DNA of 64,000 nucleotides from Planctomycetota bacterium (GTDB lineage Bacteria; Planctomycetota; Phycisphaerae; UBA1845): positions 1-64,000 of the forward strand of contig JAJRPG010000096.1 of assembly GCA_024280855.1 (NCBI GenBank), written 5' to 3'. The position numbers and the translations under genes were made by a program. Each line of letters opens with the position of its first letter. Position 1 is the stretch's first letter. The notes under the pieces were generated by a model. That model had not been told where the DNA came from. It made no database searches and saw nothing but the letters and a program-made list of their open reading frames with translations. This document shows positions 34,873-44,851 of the stretch, piece by piece.

Positions 34873-35223
34873 ATGAACAGGAAGCAGGAAATGATGTTCG
34901 CTTGCATGGATTGCAGCGTCAACACTGGCCACATAGGCGAGTATTACATGCTACTACGCGATGTGTGGCGATCCGCTCACTCAACCTGCGATGGGATGTT
35001 GTGCATAGCATGCGTAGAAAGAAGGCTAGGTAGGATGCTAGCATCAAAGGACTTCACGAACGCTGCCTGCAACAAGCCGTCTTGTTGGGAGATGGCGTAC
35101 ATAAGTCCACGCATGTTGTCTCGTATCAGCGACGGGTTACTCTGCTACGCCCCGGAGGCGCATGGACACGATCAAGCCGAGATAGTGAAGGTGCCAAGGA
35201 AGAATCGCGGGAAATCCGAATAG
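34873..35223 (+). CDS. Small Cys-rich protein of a phage-associated family
   Basis: About 116 residues. FACMDCSVNTGHIGEYYMLL, VW..A, GMLCIACVERRLGRML and KDFTNA form the conserved block of a family common in actinophage- and plasmid-derived hypothetical proteins, with two Cys pairs that may form a zinc site. Function is not known. ATG 34873 sits nine bases after GAGGGAG; 34864 lies too close to it. Shows the accessory character of this end of the island. Confidence 0.65.
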   Translation: MNRKQEMMFACMDCSVNTGHIGEYYMLLRDVWRSAHSTCDGMLCIACVERRLGRMLASKDFTNAACNKPSCWEMAYISPRMLSRISDGLLCYAPEAHGHDQAEIVKVPRKNRGKSE

Positions 35224-35358
35224 ACGAACATCCAATGGATGGCTACCTGATTTCGTATCGTCTCTCGTCAGTGCTGATCGCCACAACCCCATCCTATCGG
35301 CGTCCGATCATGTTCGGCGCGTATCCGTAGGCCTCTATCCGTGCATCACGCTAACCGC

Positions 35359-35592
35359 ATGATTAGTCCATACCGTCTGCGAATGGCAATGGAACTGCTT
35401 GGTGGCGTTTCACAGGGGGAGCTATCCCGCATGAGCAATGTAAGTACGACCACCATCTCCTTGTTTCTGAACGGCAAGCGGAAGCTGCGGCCTGCGCAGG
35501 CGGCGCGGCTCGTTGAAGGTCTGGAGCGTGCCTTCGTGCGGAATGGGTCGCGTTTGGACACCGCGTTCTTCACCGAAGACTACAACGATTGA
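35359..35592 (+). CDS. Helix-turn-helix (XRE-like) regulator
   Basis: About 77 residues. GGVSQGELSRMSNVSTTTIS and LFLNGKRKLRPAQAARLVEG fit an XRE-type helix-turn-helix. Too short for more than a DNA-binding domain. ATG 35359 is used; the frame is open to 35341. Lies convergent to the DUF4143-type ATPase and downstream of the Cys-rich gene. May regulate phage-type functions of the island. Confidence 0.7.
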   Translation: MISPYRLRMAMELLGGVSQGELSRMSNVSTTTISLFLNGKRKLRPAQAARLVEGLERAFVRNGSRLDTAFFTEDYND

Positions 35593-35614
35593 CCGTAGAT
35601 CACTTTGCTGCGAC

Positions 35615-36865
35615 TCAAGTTCTCGATCCGGTGCCAGCCCAAAGGGCATTGATGGGCATCGCGTGAATGCGCGAGCCGAAGGGGATCGTGTCTTGACCCC
35701 CGTATAGCACGATGCCACAGTGAAACCGTTTGCCTGCAATCTCCGCCAACGCTTTCATGCCTTTGAGGTCGTTCGTGCCAAGCGTCGCACCTGCCTTGAC
35801 CTCGATGCCGACGATTCGCCCTGACCGATCTTCAAGAACGATGTCCACCTCGCGCCCAGCCTGCGTGCGGAAGTGGAATAGCTCCGGCCTCGTCTTGCTC
35901 CACGACGCCTGTTTGCGAAGCTCGGCGACGACGAAGTTCTCCATCAACGGCCCGCTTTGCTTCGGGTCGTTGCCAAGCCGATGCTTGCTGAACCCCAGCA
36001 GGTGAGCGAGCAAGCCCGTATCGGCTAGGCATAGCTTCGGAGATTTCACGAGCCGCTTGCCGAGGTTGCTCGACCACGCAGGCAATGCCTGCACGATGAA
36101 GGTCATCTCCAGTAAGGCGAAGTATCGCTTGAGCGTTGTCTGCGGGATCGACAGGTCGCGGGCGATGTCGGCGAAGTTGAGCGACCACCCCACGCGCGTG
36201 GCCAACAGCGTCAGCAGCCGAGGCAATTCGGTTAGACCCTCGATGTTCGACAGGTCGCGTATGTCGCGTTGCAGAATCGTCGTGATGTACGACCGGAACC
36301 AATCATCGCGCCGACCAGCGCTTCGGGTTGTGCAGATTTCGGGGTATCCGCCGCGCAGCACTCGATCCATGAGCTTGGACGATGACAATGGTTTCTCAGG
36401 CGCACGCGGATTGGACTTGGCGAACAGCGCATCTACGAAGGTTTCGCGCACACCTTCGATTTCGCCTTGCGAGAATGGCCAAAGGGGTAGTATTTCAATC
36501 CTACCAGCAAGCGACTCGGACACCTTGGGTACGAGCAACACATTCGCAGACCCGGTGAGCAGGAACCGACCGGGCTTTCGCTTGCGATCCACTTCAAGCT
36601 TGATAGCCGGGAAGAGTGCAGGTGCTTTTTGCACTTCATCGAGAACGACAGGCCCGTCGAAGCCTCGAATGAAGCCAGCCGGGTCGCCCGTCGCCGCCGC
36701 AAGCGTGGCCGCGTCGTCCAGCGTCAGGTAGGTGGCCTTCCGCCTGCCCTCGGCAATCGCCTGCACAAGCGTACTCTTGCCCGTTTGCCGTGCGCCGTGC
36801 AAGAAGACCACTGGCGTATCCTTGAGAGCCTGCCGAAGCCGTGTTGCAATGTTTCGCTCGATCAT
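35615..36865 (-). CDS. AAA_14/DUF4143 family ATPase
   Basis: 416 residues. AAA domain with VVFLHGARQTGKSTLVQAI near residue 25 (Walker A) and GFDGPVVLDEVQKAP (Walker B), then FLLTGSANVLL. The C-terminal DUF4143 half has the family's NFVVAELRKQ and REVDIVLEDRSGRIVGIEVK, a PD-(D/E)xK-like nuclease pattern. Members are widespread, function unknown, probably DNA- or toxin-related. Not part of the BREX run. The three phased palindromes just upstream suggest its own tight regulation. It is the last gene before the tRNA-Gly fragment. Confidence 0.9.
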   Translation of the reverse strand: MIERNIATRLRQALKDTPVVFLHGARQTGKSTLVQAIAEGRRKATYLTLDDAATLAAATGDPAGFIRGFDGPVVLDEVQKAPALFPAIKLEVDRKRKPGRFLLTGSANVLLVPKVSESLAGRIEILPLWPFSQGEIEGVRETFVDALFAKSNPRAPEKPLSSSKLMDRVLRGGYPEICTTRSAGRRDDWFRSYITTILQRDIRDLSNIEGLTELPRLLTLLATRVGWSLNFADIARDLSIPQTTLKRYFALLEMTFIVQALPAWSSNLGKRLVKSPKLCLADTGLLAHLLGFSKHRLGNDPKQSGPLMENFVVAELRKQASWSKTRPELFHFRTQAGREVDIVLEDRSGRIVGIEVKAGATLGTNDLKGMKALAEIAGKRFHCGIVLYGGQDTIPFGSRIHAMPINALWAGTGSRT

Positions 36866-36878
36866 GGTGGTAGCCTAA

Positions 36879-36933
36879 CCGCTGAGCGGCTGGGGATCAA
36901 CCGCTGAGTGGTTGAATATCGTCCACTTGGTGG
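36879..36933 (-). promoter_or_regulatory. Three tandem palindromic operator sites upstream of the DUF4143 ATPase
   Basis: CCGCTGAGCGG (36879), CCGCTGAGTGG (36901) and CCACTTGGTGG (36923), centred on the same 11-bp pattern CCRCTKRGYGG and spaced exactly 22 bases apart, so all face the same side of the helix. They begin 14 bases upstream of the start codon. The first is a perfect palindrome, the others degenerate. Confidence 0.7.
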
Positions 36934-37116
36934 TTGATTTACATCCGTCTAGGGCGAAAATGGCAAGCCGCAAGCTGGATGTCGAAGCGGGGATTCTATC
37001 GGACGGCGAGATAGAGAGCGGATGTGAATCAGCGAGTTAAGTTGCCAAATGGTTCCGACTAAGTTGCCAAGCCGTTGTAAGTGCTTTGTTTCCAGATGGT
37101 TACAAAATGAAAATCT
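36934..37116. other. Island end region
   Basis: No gene. Holds the sequence that replaces the 3' half of tRNA-Gly, with short related stretches TAAGTTGCCAAATGG and TAAGTTGCCAAGCCG that could be recombinase-binding arms. No terminator seen. Confidence 0.4.
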
Positions 37117-37156
<40 letters not shown>

Positions 37157-37239
37157 AATAGCGAAAAACGCCATTCTTGAGTCATTATCGATGGTTCCTC
37201 AACTCGGTCAAGTACACTTGACGCAGCATGCGTAGTACA

Positions 37240-39870
37240 TCATTTAGCCATTCTCTTTTGCCAGCCTGCCGCATCACCCAGTCTGTTTTGGGCTGTGTAG
37301 AAAGCAACAATATCACTCACAACTTTTTGTGCCCTTTCGCTCTCACTTCCGAAGGTCGCAACCACACCGGCATGCGCTGCTAGAAGAAGTTCTTCCACTT
37401 CTTCGTATTGGTCAAGTTCAAAAAGACAGTGGCCTAGTTGATGCTTTGCCAATGCGAGTGCACCATGGTTCTTACCTGAGACGGCCTCGCCGCGTTTGAG
37501 ACTCTCCCGTAGAAGCGGTATTTCCTGAGCGCAACGATCCTGCTTCGCAATGCTCCTCGCTAGCAAAAAAGTGGTCACCGCAGCGGCTGACCCTTTAGGA
37601 TTCGCGGTGTTATAGATGCCAACGGCTTCGCGATACCACTTTTCCGCGCTGGCGGAATCGCCCTGTCGCCAAGCGATCGCGCCGAGATATGTAAGCGTTT
37701 TTGCGGTGGACGTGTTGTTGGTATCGAGTGTAGCTCGTTGTATTTCCAAGACATCTTCGCAAATCGGTTTTGCTTCTTCTAATTGCCGTCGTCGAATCTT
37801 CATTTCGCACATGGCGGCAAGGCTCTCAGCGATTTCTGGATGTCTCGGCTGATGAATGCGCCTGCGGATTTCGAGCGATCGGGAATAATACTCGTCCGCA
37901 GCGTCGTGATCCCCTTGCTGCATAGCCACGACGCCAAGCTTGAACAGGGCTACGGCAACGTTCAACTCCGAGTCACCTGGCTCCGCCTGCCATCGCCGCA
38001 AACACTCCTCGTGCAATTCCCTTGCTTCGTCGAATCGCTTTTGCCCGTGCAATGTGTTCGACAACAGGTCGAGCGTTGTTGCTACACTGGTGTGTTCGTT
38101 GCCGTATGCCTGCCTCTCAATGGCGAGCGCCCGTCGGTGTAGCATTTCCGCTTCCTTGTGCCGCGATTGGATGTACGCCAAGTATCCAAGCTCATCCAAC
38201 GTGTTGGCTATGTCGGGGTCGTCTTCACTTAGGTTTCGCTCCTGAATATCTAGCCTCATTTTCAGAATGGCGCCGCCCTCATCAAGACGCCCGTCGCGAA
38301 TCAACATACTACCCAGCATGTAGCGAGTCTCTTGAGCGTCCTGGGACTCGCTGCCGGAGTTATTGACCTGCGCCTTCAATGCGTCTCGCATCATAGTCTC
38401 AGCCTTCTGCTTGTCACCAAGGTTATTGTAGAGATCACCGAGTGCCGCGCGAATGACGCTCTCCTGTGCTGGCTGGCCAGCAAAAGCGTCGTCGAGGTGC
38501 GACGTCGCGTTGTCCAGAAGCTGTGCCACCGTCATGTCCTTTCTGCCGCCGCTATACGGATCGATTCCACCGAACATGTCGTCAAGCAGGAACGTATTCA
38601 AGGCACTCGCTCGAGCGGCCTCCACGCGGGCAGTGTCTCGTTCGAGCGTCACCTGTATAACACTTGCGATTAACATGAGAAAAGCGATGGTAATACCACC
38701 GACCAGCCCCGTGTTCCGCCGTGCGAATTTGCGAAGCTGATAGATCGTGCTGGCCGGACGCGCGGAGATCGGCTCGTTATTGAGAAAACGGTGGACATCA
38801 GCAGCGAGGTCAGCCGACGACGTATAACGGCGATCCTTCTCTTTTTCCAGCGCCTTAGCGACTATGGTTTCAACGTCGCCACGCAACGACGTATCCACAG
38901 ACCCCAGACGCGACGGTTCTAAGTCTTGGATAATACGAACCGCCTCGGGAATGGTGCGGTGGGTAATATCATGCGGCAGACAATGCCCAAGCAACTCAAA
39001 GAGAATCACACCCAAGGCGTAGACATCGCTTCGTGTGTCTATCGCGTTAGGGTCGCCCGAAACCTGTTCTGGACTCATGTACGGTATCGTCCCAACGAGT
39101 TGCCCCACGTTGGTTTGCATAGTCACCGTTCGTATGTCGGCGTCTGTGGCTCGGGCGATTCCAAAATCGAGAATCTTCGGTTCACCCTTCGAGCCTACCG
39201 ATTCGGCAACCAGGATATTACCCGGTTTCAGATCGCGATGGATCACGCCAACCTGATGAGCGAAGTGTACGGCGTCGCAAATTTTTGCGAACAGTACAAG
39301 CTTGTCTCGTAAAGGAAGTTTGTGGGTCTTGGCGTAATCCAAAAGCTCGCGGCCTTGAACAAGTTCCATGGCGAAGTAGGGTTGCACGCCCGCCGCAGTC
39401 TTCGTCGTGCCGGCCTCATAAATCTGCGCGATGCCCGCGTGCTTGAGTCGCCCAAGCACTTCGGTCTCGAATTCAAATCGCCGAAAGAGTGATCGCGTAG
39501 CCGTTCCCAGGCGAAGTGCTTTCAGGGCTACGGCGCGATGGGGATTCTCCTGAGTCGCTTCGTACACCACGCCCATTCCGCCTTCGCCGATTTTGCGAAT
39601 GATTGTATATTGCCCGATACGATCAGGAAGGGCTGGTTCATCATCCAGCGCCGCGATGCCCGATGCCACGAACTCGACACCAGAAGGTCCGTCCGCTTGT
39701 TCAACAAACGGAGTCGCTTGCTGGTCATGTCGTAGCATTCTTTCAACTTGCTGCCTTATTTCGTAATCCTCGCCGCAGGCTTCATGTAGGAATGACTCCC
39801 ATTTGTCCGGCTCAAGCGCACACGCCTGATCAAATAGAGCCATCACGCGGCTATGACGTTCACGATCCAT
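37240..39870 (-). CDS. Ser/Thr protein kinase with TPR tail
   Basis: About 876 residues from ATG 39870, which overlaps the sigma factor gene; the track GTG start at 39897 is possible. Kinase domain at about 75-340: GEGGMGVVYEA, ELVQGRELLDYA, HRDLKPGNI, DFGIARATD and SPEQVSGDP. One membrane helix near residue 400 (VGGITIAFLMLIASVI), then about 450 residues of TPR repeats (ADEYYSRSLEIRRR and others). This is the standard planctomycete ECF-coupled kinase. Kinase faces the cytoplasm, TPRs the periplasm, and a phosphorylation relay to the partner sigma factor is known for related pairs in this phylum; targets here are unknown. Confidence 0.9.
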   Translation of the reverse strand: MDRERHSRVMALFDQACALEPDKWESFLHEACGEDYEIRQQVERMLRHDQQATPFVEQADGPSGVEFVASGIAALDDEPALPDRIGQYTIIRKIGEGGMGVVYEATQENPHRAVALKALRLGTATRSLFRRFEFETEVLGRLKHAGIAQIYEAGTTKTAAGVQPYFAMELVQGRELLDYAKTHKLPLRDKLVLFAKICDAVHFAHQVGVIHRDLKPGNILVAESVGSKGEPKILDFGIARATDADIRTVTMQTNVGQLVGTIPYMSPEQVSGDPNAIDTRSDVYALGVILFELLGHCLPHDITHRTIPEAVRIIQDLEPSRLGSVDTSLRGDVETIVAKALEKEKDRRYTSSADLAADVHRFLNNEPISARPASTIYQLRKFARRNTGLVGGITIAFLMLIASVIQVTLERDTARVEAARASALNTFLLDDMFGGIDPYSGGRKDMTVAQLLDNATSHLDDAFAGQPAQESVIRAALGDLYNNLGDKQKAETMMRDALKAQVNNSGSESQDAQETRYMLGSMLIRDGRLDEGGAILKMRLDIQERNLSEDDPDIANTLDELGYLAYIQSRHKEAEMLHRRALAIERQAYGNEHTSVATTLDLLSNTLHGQKRFDEARELHEECLRRWQAEPGDSELNVAVALFKLGVVAMQQGDHDAADEYYSRSLEIRRRIHQPRHPEIAESLAAMCEMKIRRRQLEEAKPICEDVLEIQRATLDTNNTSTAKTLTYLGAIAWRQGDSASAEKWYREAVGIYNTANPKGSAAAVTTFLLARSIAKQDRCAQEIPLLRESLKRGEAVSGKNHGALALAKHQLGHCLFELDQYEEVEELLLAAHAGVVATFGSESERAQKVVSDIVAFYTAQNRLGDAAGWQKRMAK

Positions 39871-40435
39871 GACGATCTCGCTCGCTGAGTTCAGCACTCA
39901 ACCAGGCTCGCGTCCGTCGCCATTCCTTCTCGATGGTGCGTGTACTCACATCGAAGAACGTTGCGATTTCTTGGGTCGTCAATCCTCCGAAAAATCGTAG
40001 CTCGACGATTCGCGCTTGTCGGGCGTCCAAGGCTGCTAATGTCTCCAATACTTCGTTCAATGCCAAGAGATCGACCTGTCGTTCGCTAATTGGATCGGCG
40101 AGGTCGCAAAGCGTGACGCGTTCACGAGCGTCGTTACCTCCACGCTTAGCCGCCTTCCGCCGTCGAGCGTGATCGCTGAGAATCTGTCGCATTGCGGTAG
40201 CTGCAATTGCCAGAAAGTGTTCTCGGTCTTTCCAGACGCCCTCTCTCGGCGCGATCAACTTGAGATAAGCCTCGTGGACCAACGCCGTCGGTTGAAGTGT
40301 CTGGTCAGGACGCTGGCCGCGGAAATAATTGCCCGCCAGTGCCCGTAAATGGTCATAGACTAACGGAAACAGCGCCTCAGCGGCGGACCCGTCACCTTGT
40401 GCCATTCGTTCAAGAATGATTGTCGCATCGCTCAT
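39860..40435 (-). CDS. ECF-type RNA polymerase sigma factor
   Basis: 191 residues. Regions 2 and 4 present: EALFPLVYDHLRALAGNYFR, LVHEAYLKLI and the DNA-binding LTTQEIATFFDVSTRTIEKE. It belongs to the planctomycete family of ECF sigma factors that pair with Ser/Thr kinases. Stop overlaps the kinase start, so the two form one unit. Its own target promoters were not found. The divergent beta-helix gene at 40634 is a candidate member of its regulon only by position. Confidence 0.9.
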   Translation of the reverse strand: MSDATIILERMAQGDGSAAEALFPLVYDHLRALAGNYFRGQRPDQTLQPTALVHEAYLKLIAPREGVWKDREHFLAIAATAMRQILSDHARRRKAAKRGGNDARERVTLCDLADPISERQVDLLALNEVLETLAALDARQARIVELRFFGGLTTQEIATFFDVSTRTIEKEWRRTRAWLSAELSERDRHGS

Positions 40436-40633
40436 TTTCAGTCTTTTCCAAATCCAACTCGCGCAGCCCCAAAACCATTATACCCATTTGAAGCCTCCTG
40501 TGGCTCCTCCAGCGGTCCAAGGAGGATAAATCATTTTTTTCGTCGGTTCGGTTCGGGTTCAGGGCGTTTTTTGCGTGGACTAAAGGGGGGAGGACAGCCT
40601 AACCCGGAGATTGGTAAAACGGAGAAACAGGTA

Positions 40634-42466
40634 ATGAAATCGTTCAAGCAAACAAATGAATCGTCAGCGTTGAAGCATCGGGTGGCATGGACAAGCTGTA
40701 GCTTACCCGTGTGGGTCACGCACGTGTTTGGAATCATGTTGGTAACGTGTACCGGCACCGTTGCACAAGGCGCTGTGATCAACGTCGACCCAGGTCAATC
40801 GATCCAAGCAGCCATTGATGTAGCCAATGACGGTGATGAAATCGTCGTAGCTCCAGGGACTTATGCGCCGATCGATTTTCTCGGCAAGAGGCTCATAATC
40901 CGCAGCACGGGCGGTCCCAAGGTGACCATTATCGATGCAGCCGGAGGCCCCACTGGGGTCACCCTAAGAAACGCAGAGCCGGATGGCACTAAGCTAGACG
41001 GCTTCACATTGACCGGCGGCACGGGTCAAACAATTCCGGGGACGAATTGGACCGGAGGCGGGGGAATGTTCATTACGGGGGACGCCCATGTTGTCGTTCA
41101 AAACAGCGTCATTACCAAAAATCATTTGAACTCCTTAAAAGCATTCGTTATCATAGGCGGCGGCGTCTATAAGGGAGTTTCCACGGTTACATTCATCGAC
41201 AGCGAGTTTTCATATAACTCGGCGGACCTCCTAAACGGCGGGCTTGGTGGAGCCATTGGAAGTTTGTTTCCTACTATTGGTACAGTGGAAAACACAGCTA
41301 CTTTCATTCGGTGTTCCTTTATCGGTAATACGCAAGAGCTTAGTACGGTCTATGTCGGTAATGACCTAGAAAGTAGCTGGTATTTTGATTCGTGCCACTT
41401 TATTGGAAACATCATGGAACAATCCACTGACAGTTTCGGTGGTGTCCTCTTGATGGTAACGAAACACACTTCCTTAACGAACTGTCTGTTCAGCGGAAAT
41501 ATCATTCAAAATAATCAAGGAGTCCTCCTGTCCGTCGCAGGAGGCGATACGGTCATTGATCACTGCACATTTACCAATAATGTGACTGGTAGTCTCCTGT
41601 ATGTTACTCTAGCGGCCCCCATCAGTAACAGCATTTTATATGATAATGACCTTGCGACGTTCGGTCGCATTTTTACCAGCCCATTCGGTGGTAGCACATT
41701 CAATGTGAAGTATAGCAATATCCAGGGCGGTCATCCGGGCGTTGGCAACATCGATGCAGAGCCCCTGTTCCGAGATCCACTGGGGCCAGATGGTGTTGCG
41801 GGTACGCTGGATGATGATCTTCGCTTGCTTCCTTTTTCGCCCTCAGCTGAAACTGGCAGCAACGCCGCGACGCCGGCAGACATACTTGACGTCGATGGTG
41901 ATGGTGACACGACAGAGGCACTACCGTTCGATATAGATGGACTGGCGCGGGTACTTGATGCTGACAACGACGGCACGGCTACCACCGACATGGGCGCTCA
42001 TGAAGTCCCGACCAACGCATGTGAAGTCGTTGCTTACCTGGATTGCGACGGTAACGGCCGCGAAGACAGCTGCGACGTATTTGATGGTATTGGTGGCCCG
42101 GATTGCAATGGAAACTTTTTTATTGACTCATGCGAGATAGAGAATGGCACGTTGAAAGATTGTGATGGCGACGGACTAGCTGACCTCTGCGAGATTGCAA
42201 ACGGCACGGCTCCCGACTGTGACGGAAACAGTATCGACGATGCCTGTGATCCCGACTTCGACGGCGACGGCACAAACGACGCCTGTGACGACGACATCGA
42301 CGGCGACGGTGTTCTCAATAGCGCGGACGTATGCAATGCCACTCCTCTGGGGGCGATCGTTCAGCCAAATGGCACGCTGCTCATGGATGGAGATGGCGAC
42401 TGCGATGTTGATTTGTATGACTACAGTATTTTCCAGGCCGAATTTAGCGGTTTGAACTCGAACTAA
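40634..42466 (+). CDS. Secreted right-handed beta-helix protein with Ca-binding tail
   Basis: About 610 residues. ATG 40634 with a long signal peptide (GIMLVTCTGTVAQGAVINVD). Residues about 50-480 form a parallel beta-helix of the pectate-lyase type (VDPGQSIQAAIDVANDGDEI is the usual first rung); no catalytic residues can be assigned. The tail has many D-x-D-G-N/D repeats (DGNGREDSCDVFDG, DCDGDGLADLCEIANG), a thrombospondin-3-like or dockerin-like Ca-binding region, ending with VDLYDYSIFQAEFSG. Cell-surface display is likely. This style of tail is typical of Phycisphaerae. Confidence 0.8.
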   Translation: MKSFKQTNESSALKHRVAWTSCSLPVWVTHVFGIMLVTCTGTVAQGAVINVDPGQSIQAAIDVANDGDEIVVAPGTYAPIDFLGKRLIIRSTGGPKVTIIDAAGGPTGVTLRNAEPDGTKLDGFTLTGGTGQTIPGTNWTGGGGMFITGDAHVVVQNSVITKNHLNSLKAFVIIGGGVYKGVSTVTFIDSEFSYNSADLLNGGLGGAIGSLFPTIGTVENTATFIRCSFIGNTQELSTVYVGNDLESSWYFDSCHFIGNIMEQSTDSFGGVLLMVTKHTSLTNCLFSGNIIQNNQGVLLSVAGGDTVIDHCTFTNNVTGSLLYVTLAAPISNSILYDNDLATFGRIFTSPFGGSTFNVKYSNIQGGHPGVGNIDAEPLFRDPLGPDGVAGTLDDDLRLLPFSPSAETGSNAATPADILDVDGDGDTTEALPFDIDGLARVLDADNDGTATTDMGAHEVPTNACEVVAYLDCDGNGREDSCDVFDGIGGPDCNGNFFIDSCEIENGTLKDCDGDGLADLCEIANGTAPDCDGNSIDDACDPDFDGDGTNDACDDDIDGDGVLNSADVCNATPLGAIVQPNGTLLMDGDGDCDVDLYDYSIFQAEFSGLNSN

Positions 42467-42896
42467 GACCCACAAGGTGGCAGAGCCAGAACGGTAAATT
42501 CAGTACATGACTTACGCACTTGTGCCCCGAGTTCAGCATTGAAAACTGGGAGGCCTCTGCTCAAAAGGGCTAGGATTGTCCAGCCTTGTCGTCTTGCGAT
42601 CAAACGGATTCTGAAGTGTACGTTAGTTGTGGTATCATCCCAGCATCGTCATCTAATACAGTAGCCGGATGCCAATAATTTAAGGCACTTATCCACAAAG
42701 CGTTGAGTTCCGATAAATAGCATCTTTGTTAGGCCAAAATGGTTGTTCAATTAGTTCTTCATTGTTCCAGGTCGGATTTCTTTGCTTGAGTTGTGGATAG
42801 GCTATAATTCGATACCTTTTGCATCATGTGAAGTTGAGGAAGCGGTTTGCTCTTCGGCTCGTTGGGGGCATGTACGTAGGAATAAAGGAGGGTGGA
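42467..42896 (+). other. Intergenic region
   Basis: 430 bases between the beta-helix gene and the decayed LamG gene. No gene or RNA recognised. Confidence 0.4.
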
Positions 42897-44376
42897 ATGG
42901 CACGACAGGTAATTTGGACTTGTATGGTGAGTCTCGTATTTGGGATGGTGGGTTTCCGTGCGAATTCCATTTGCGCTGTGTATGGTATGGATACCGTCCG
43001 GCTATATGCATCCAGCGACCTAGCAGACCTACCAAATCTTGTTGATTGCCTAACGGACCCTGGGGTACTGCCTGCACCAACTGGCATAATGACCGTGCAA
43101 CAGTGCCTTGATCTCTTCGACTTCAATGCCGACAACGATGTCGATTTAGGCGATTCAGCTACGTGGCTGCAAGTCGTCCAGGATTGTCCGGCGGAGTTCC
43201 AAGAATGCGTCACAGGCGATTGCCAAAATGAGTTAGCCTGTTTTGGAAATGGCCTATGCTCTGGTAACGCATGCGTTTGTGACGGCGGCTGGATCGGGAC
43301 TCGATGTTCAGCCGCTTGCGACGGAGGTGCTGACAACAGCTTCTGCCTAAACCAGAGCATTCAATGCCTGGGTCAGGGAATTTGCTTCGAAAACTTGGTC
43401 GACGACCAAATGGGAAACAACTTGTCCTGCTACAGTTGCACATGCGACACCCTGGCAGAGAAATTGGGCGGTGACACATCAACAATTTCGTATGTGGGCC
43501 CTCAATGTGAATGCGCAGGGGCTGGCGCTCGCCTTGACCATGCCGTTGAAGCTTCCTTGGAATACCAGCCTACTTACGAATGTGTCACAGATCCTTTCGG
43601 CGGCGGTTCCTGCAATGTCAGCCCATTCGACATTCGGCCAGGCGGTTTAGAAGAACTGACATTCGAGTTTTGGTTTCGAATTGACTTCGCGGACCATCTT
43701 TGGAACGTACCTTTGCTCTCCAAGCACGGATGCATACCGTCGCAATGGAATCAGCCTTCGACCTGCATCAAGTACCTGAATTGGGAAATCCATGTAGGTG
43801 TTCCGCAAGGTCTATCCAGTCAGCAACTCTATTTTTTCGCCACCGAGGGAGATAGGCACGGGATTGGTGGGACGAGCAACGGATATGATGCCACCAATGC
43901 TGGACCAATCTGGCATCACGCAGCCGTAGTTTACAGTAGCGCAGCCAATACGATAGACTTCTACGAGGAAGGAGTATGGGCTGGCGTAGCCTCAACATCA
44001 GAATTGAACGCATCGGTCCCCGCCCTTGGCTTCGTGTCGAACGTCGGTCCAATTACCATTGGGGGACTTCAGAGTATCTCCCCCAGTTGAAAACCAATTC
44101 ATCCGTTTTGTGGACGAAGTTCGAATATAGGATCACGCTCGTACTCAAGCACAGATTCTTGATAATATGCATACCGAGATCACCGACCCGGCTGAGCTGA
44201 GTAAACTGCTCTTGTATGTCAATTTCAACGAGCGAAACACAATGCCACAAGTTGTGCCACTCGACCACGGGCCACGCGCATTGCCTGGAGTTCTCGTCGG
44301 CGACATCGCGTATGAAGTCCCTTCGCCTGTTTTCGACCCGGTCGATCCGAATTCGCAATTATGTAAGGACTATTAG
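42897..44376 (+). pseudogene. Decayed secreted EGF/LamG-domain protein
   Basis: ATG 42897 with a signal peptide (VSLVFGMVGFRANSICAV), a dockerin-like DFNADNDVDLGDSATWL, an EGF-like region (CFGNGLCSGNACVCDGGWIGTRC) and a LamG domain (LTFEFWFRIDFADHLWN, WHHAAVVYSSAANTIDFYEE). The frame ends at 44090 in ISPS-stop. The homologous continuation lies in the next frame: FVDEVRI-TAG-DHARTQAQIL, where the LamG family has FVDEVRIWD. Thus a one-base gain in the CCCCC run near 44080 and a TGG-to-TAG change at 44128. The following frame continues to 44376. The gene is inactive unless both are sequencing errors. Confidence 0.75.
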
Positions 44377-44851
44377 CCACGAGGCACACTGGATTTTCGA
44401 TGCGTTATCCCCAGTCCTTTTCGAAGCAGCCATAGATCGTCCCAGGCTCCATTACACGGTCAAGCAATCAAAAGCTAAGGCAAGATTGAAAATTATTATA
44501 TATTTTTTTTCGAACTGAAAAATATGCTCTATCGATAAGCCTACATTTGCGGATTCTTAACGAAAATAGCGATTTAGCAATCGAAATGCCCCTTAAAATA
44601 CGTCCTGCCATCACCAACGCTTCACGCCAACAAAACGCCATCATCTCATTTGATCTAAACAACGCATCAAAAAAAACACTCCCGATAGATCACCGGTCAC
44701 GTTCTTTATATAGACGGGTCATCAGCAGACAACTGGTGCATAGTACCCGATCGCTCTTTGACAACCGAATAGCATCTGCCCAAGCGCTTAGCCACGCATC
44801 CACAAATTGGAAGGGTGGCAGGCGAAGGAAGATTTCCATTCGTACTGCGCA
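44377..44851. other. Intergenic region
   Basis: About 475 bases, AT-rich in part (a T-run near 44500). Plus-strand frames here look non-coding. No RNA gene recognised. Confidence 0.4.

Noticed and set aside
37207-37222. Palindrome GTCAAGT-AC-ACTTGAC after the kinase gene
   Set aside because: Too little context to call it an operator; no T-tract for a terminator.
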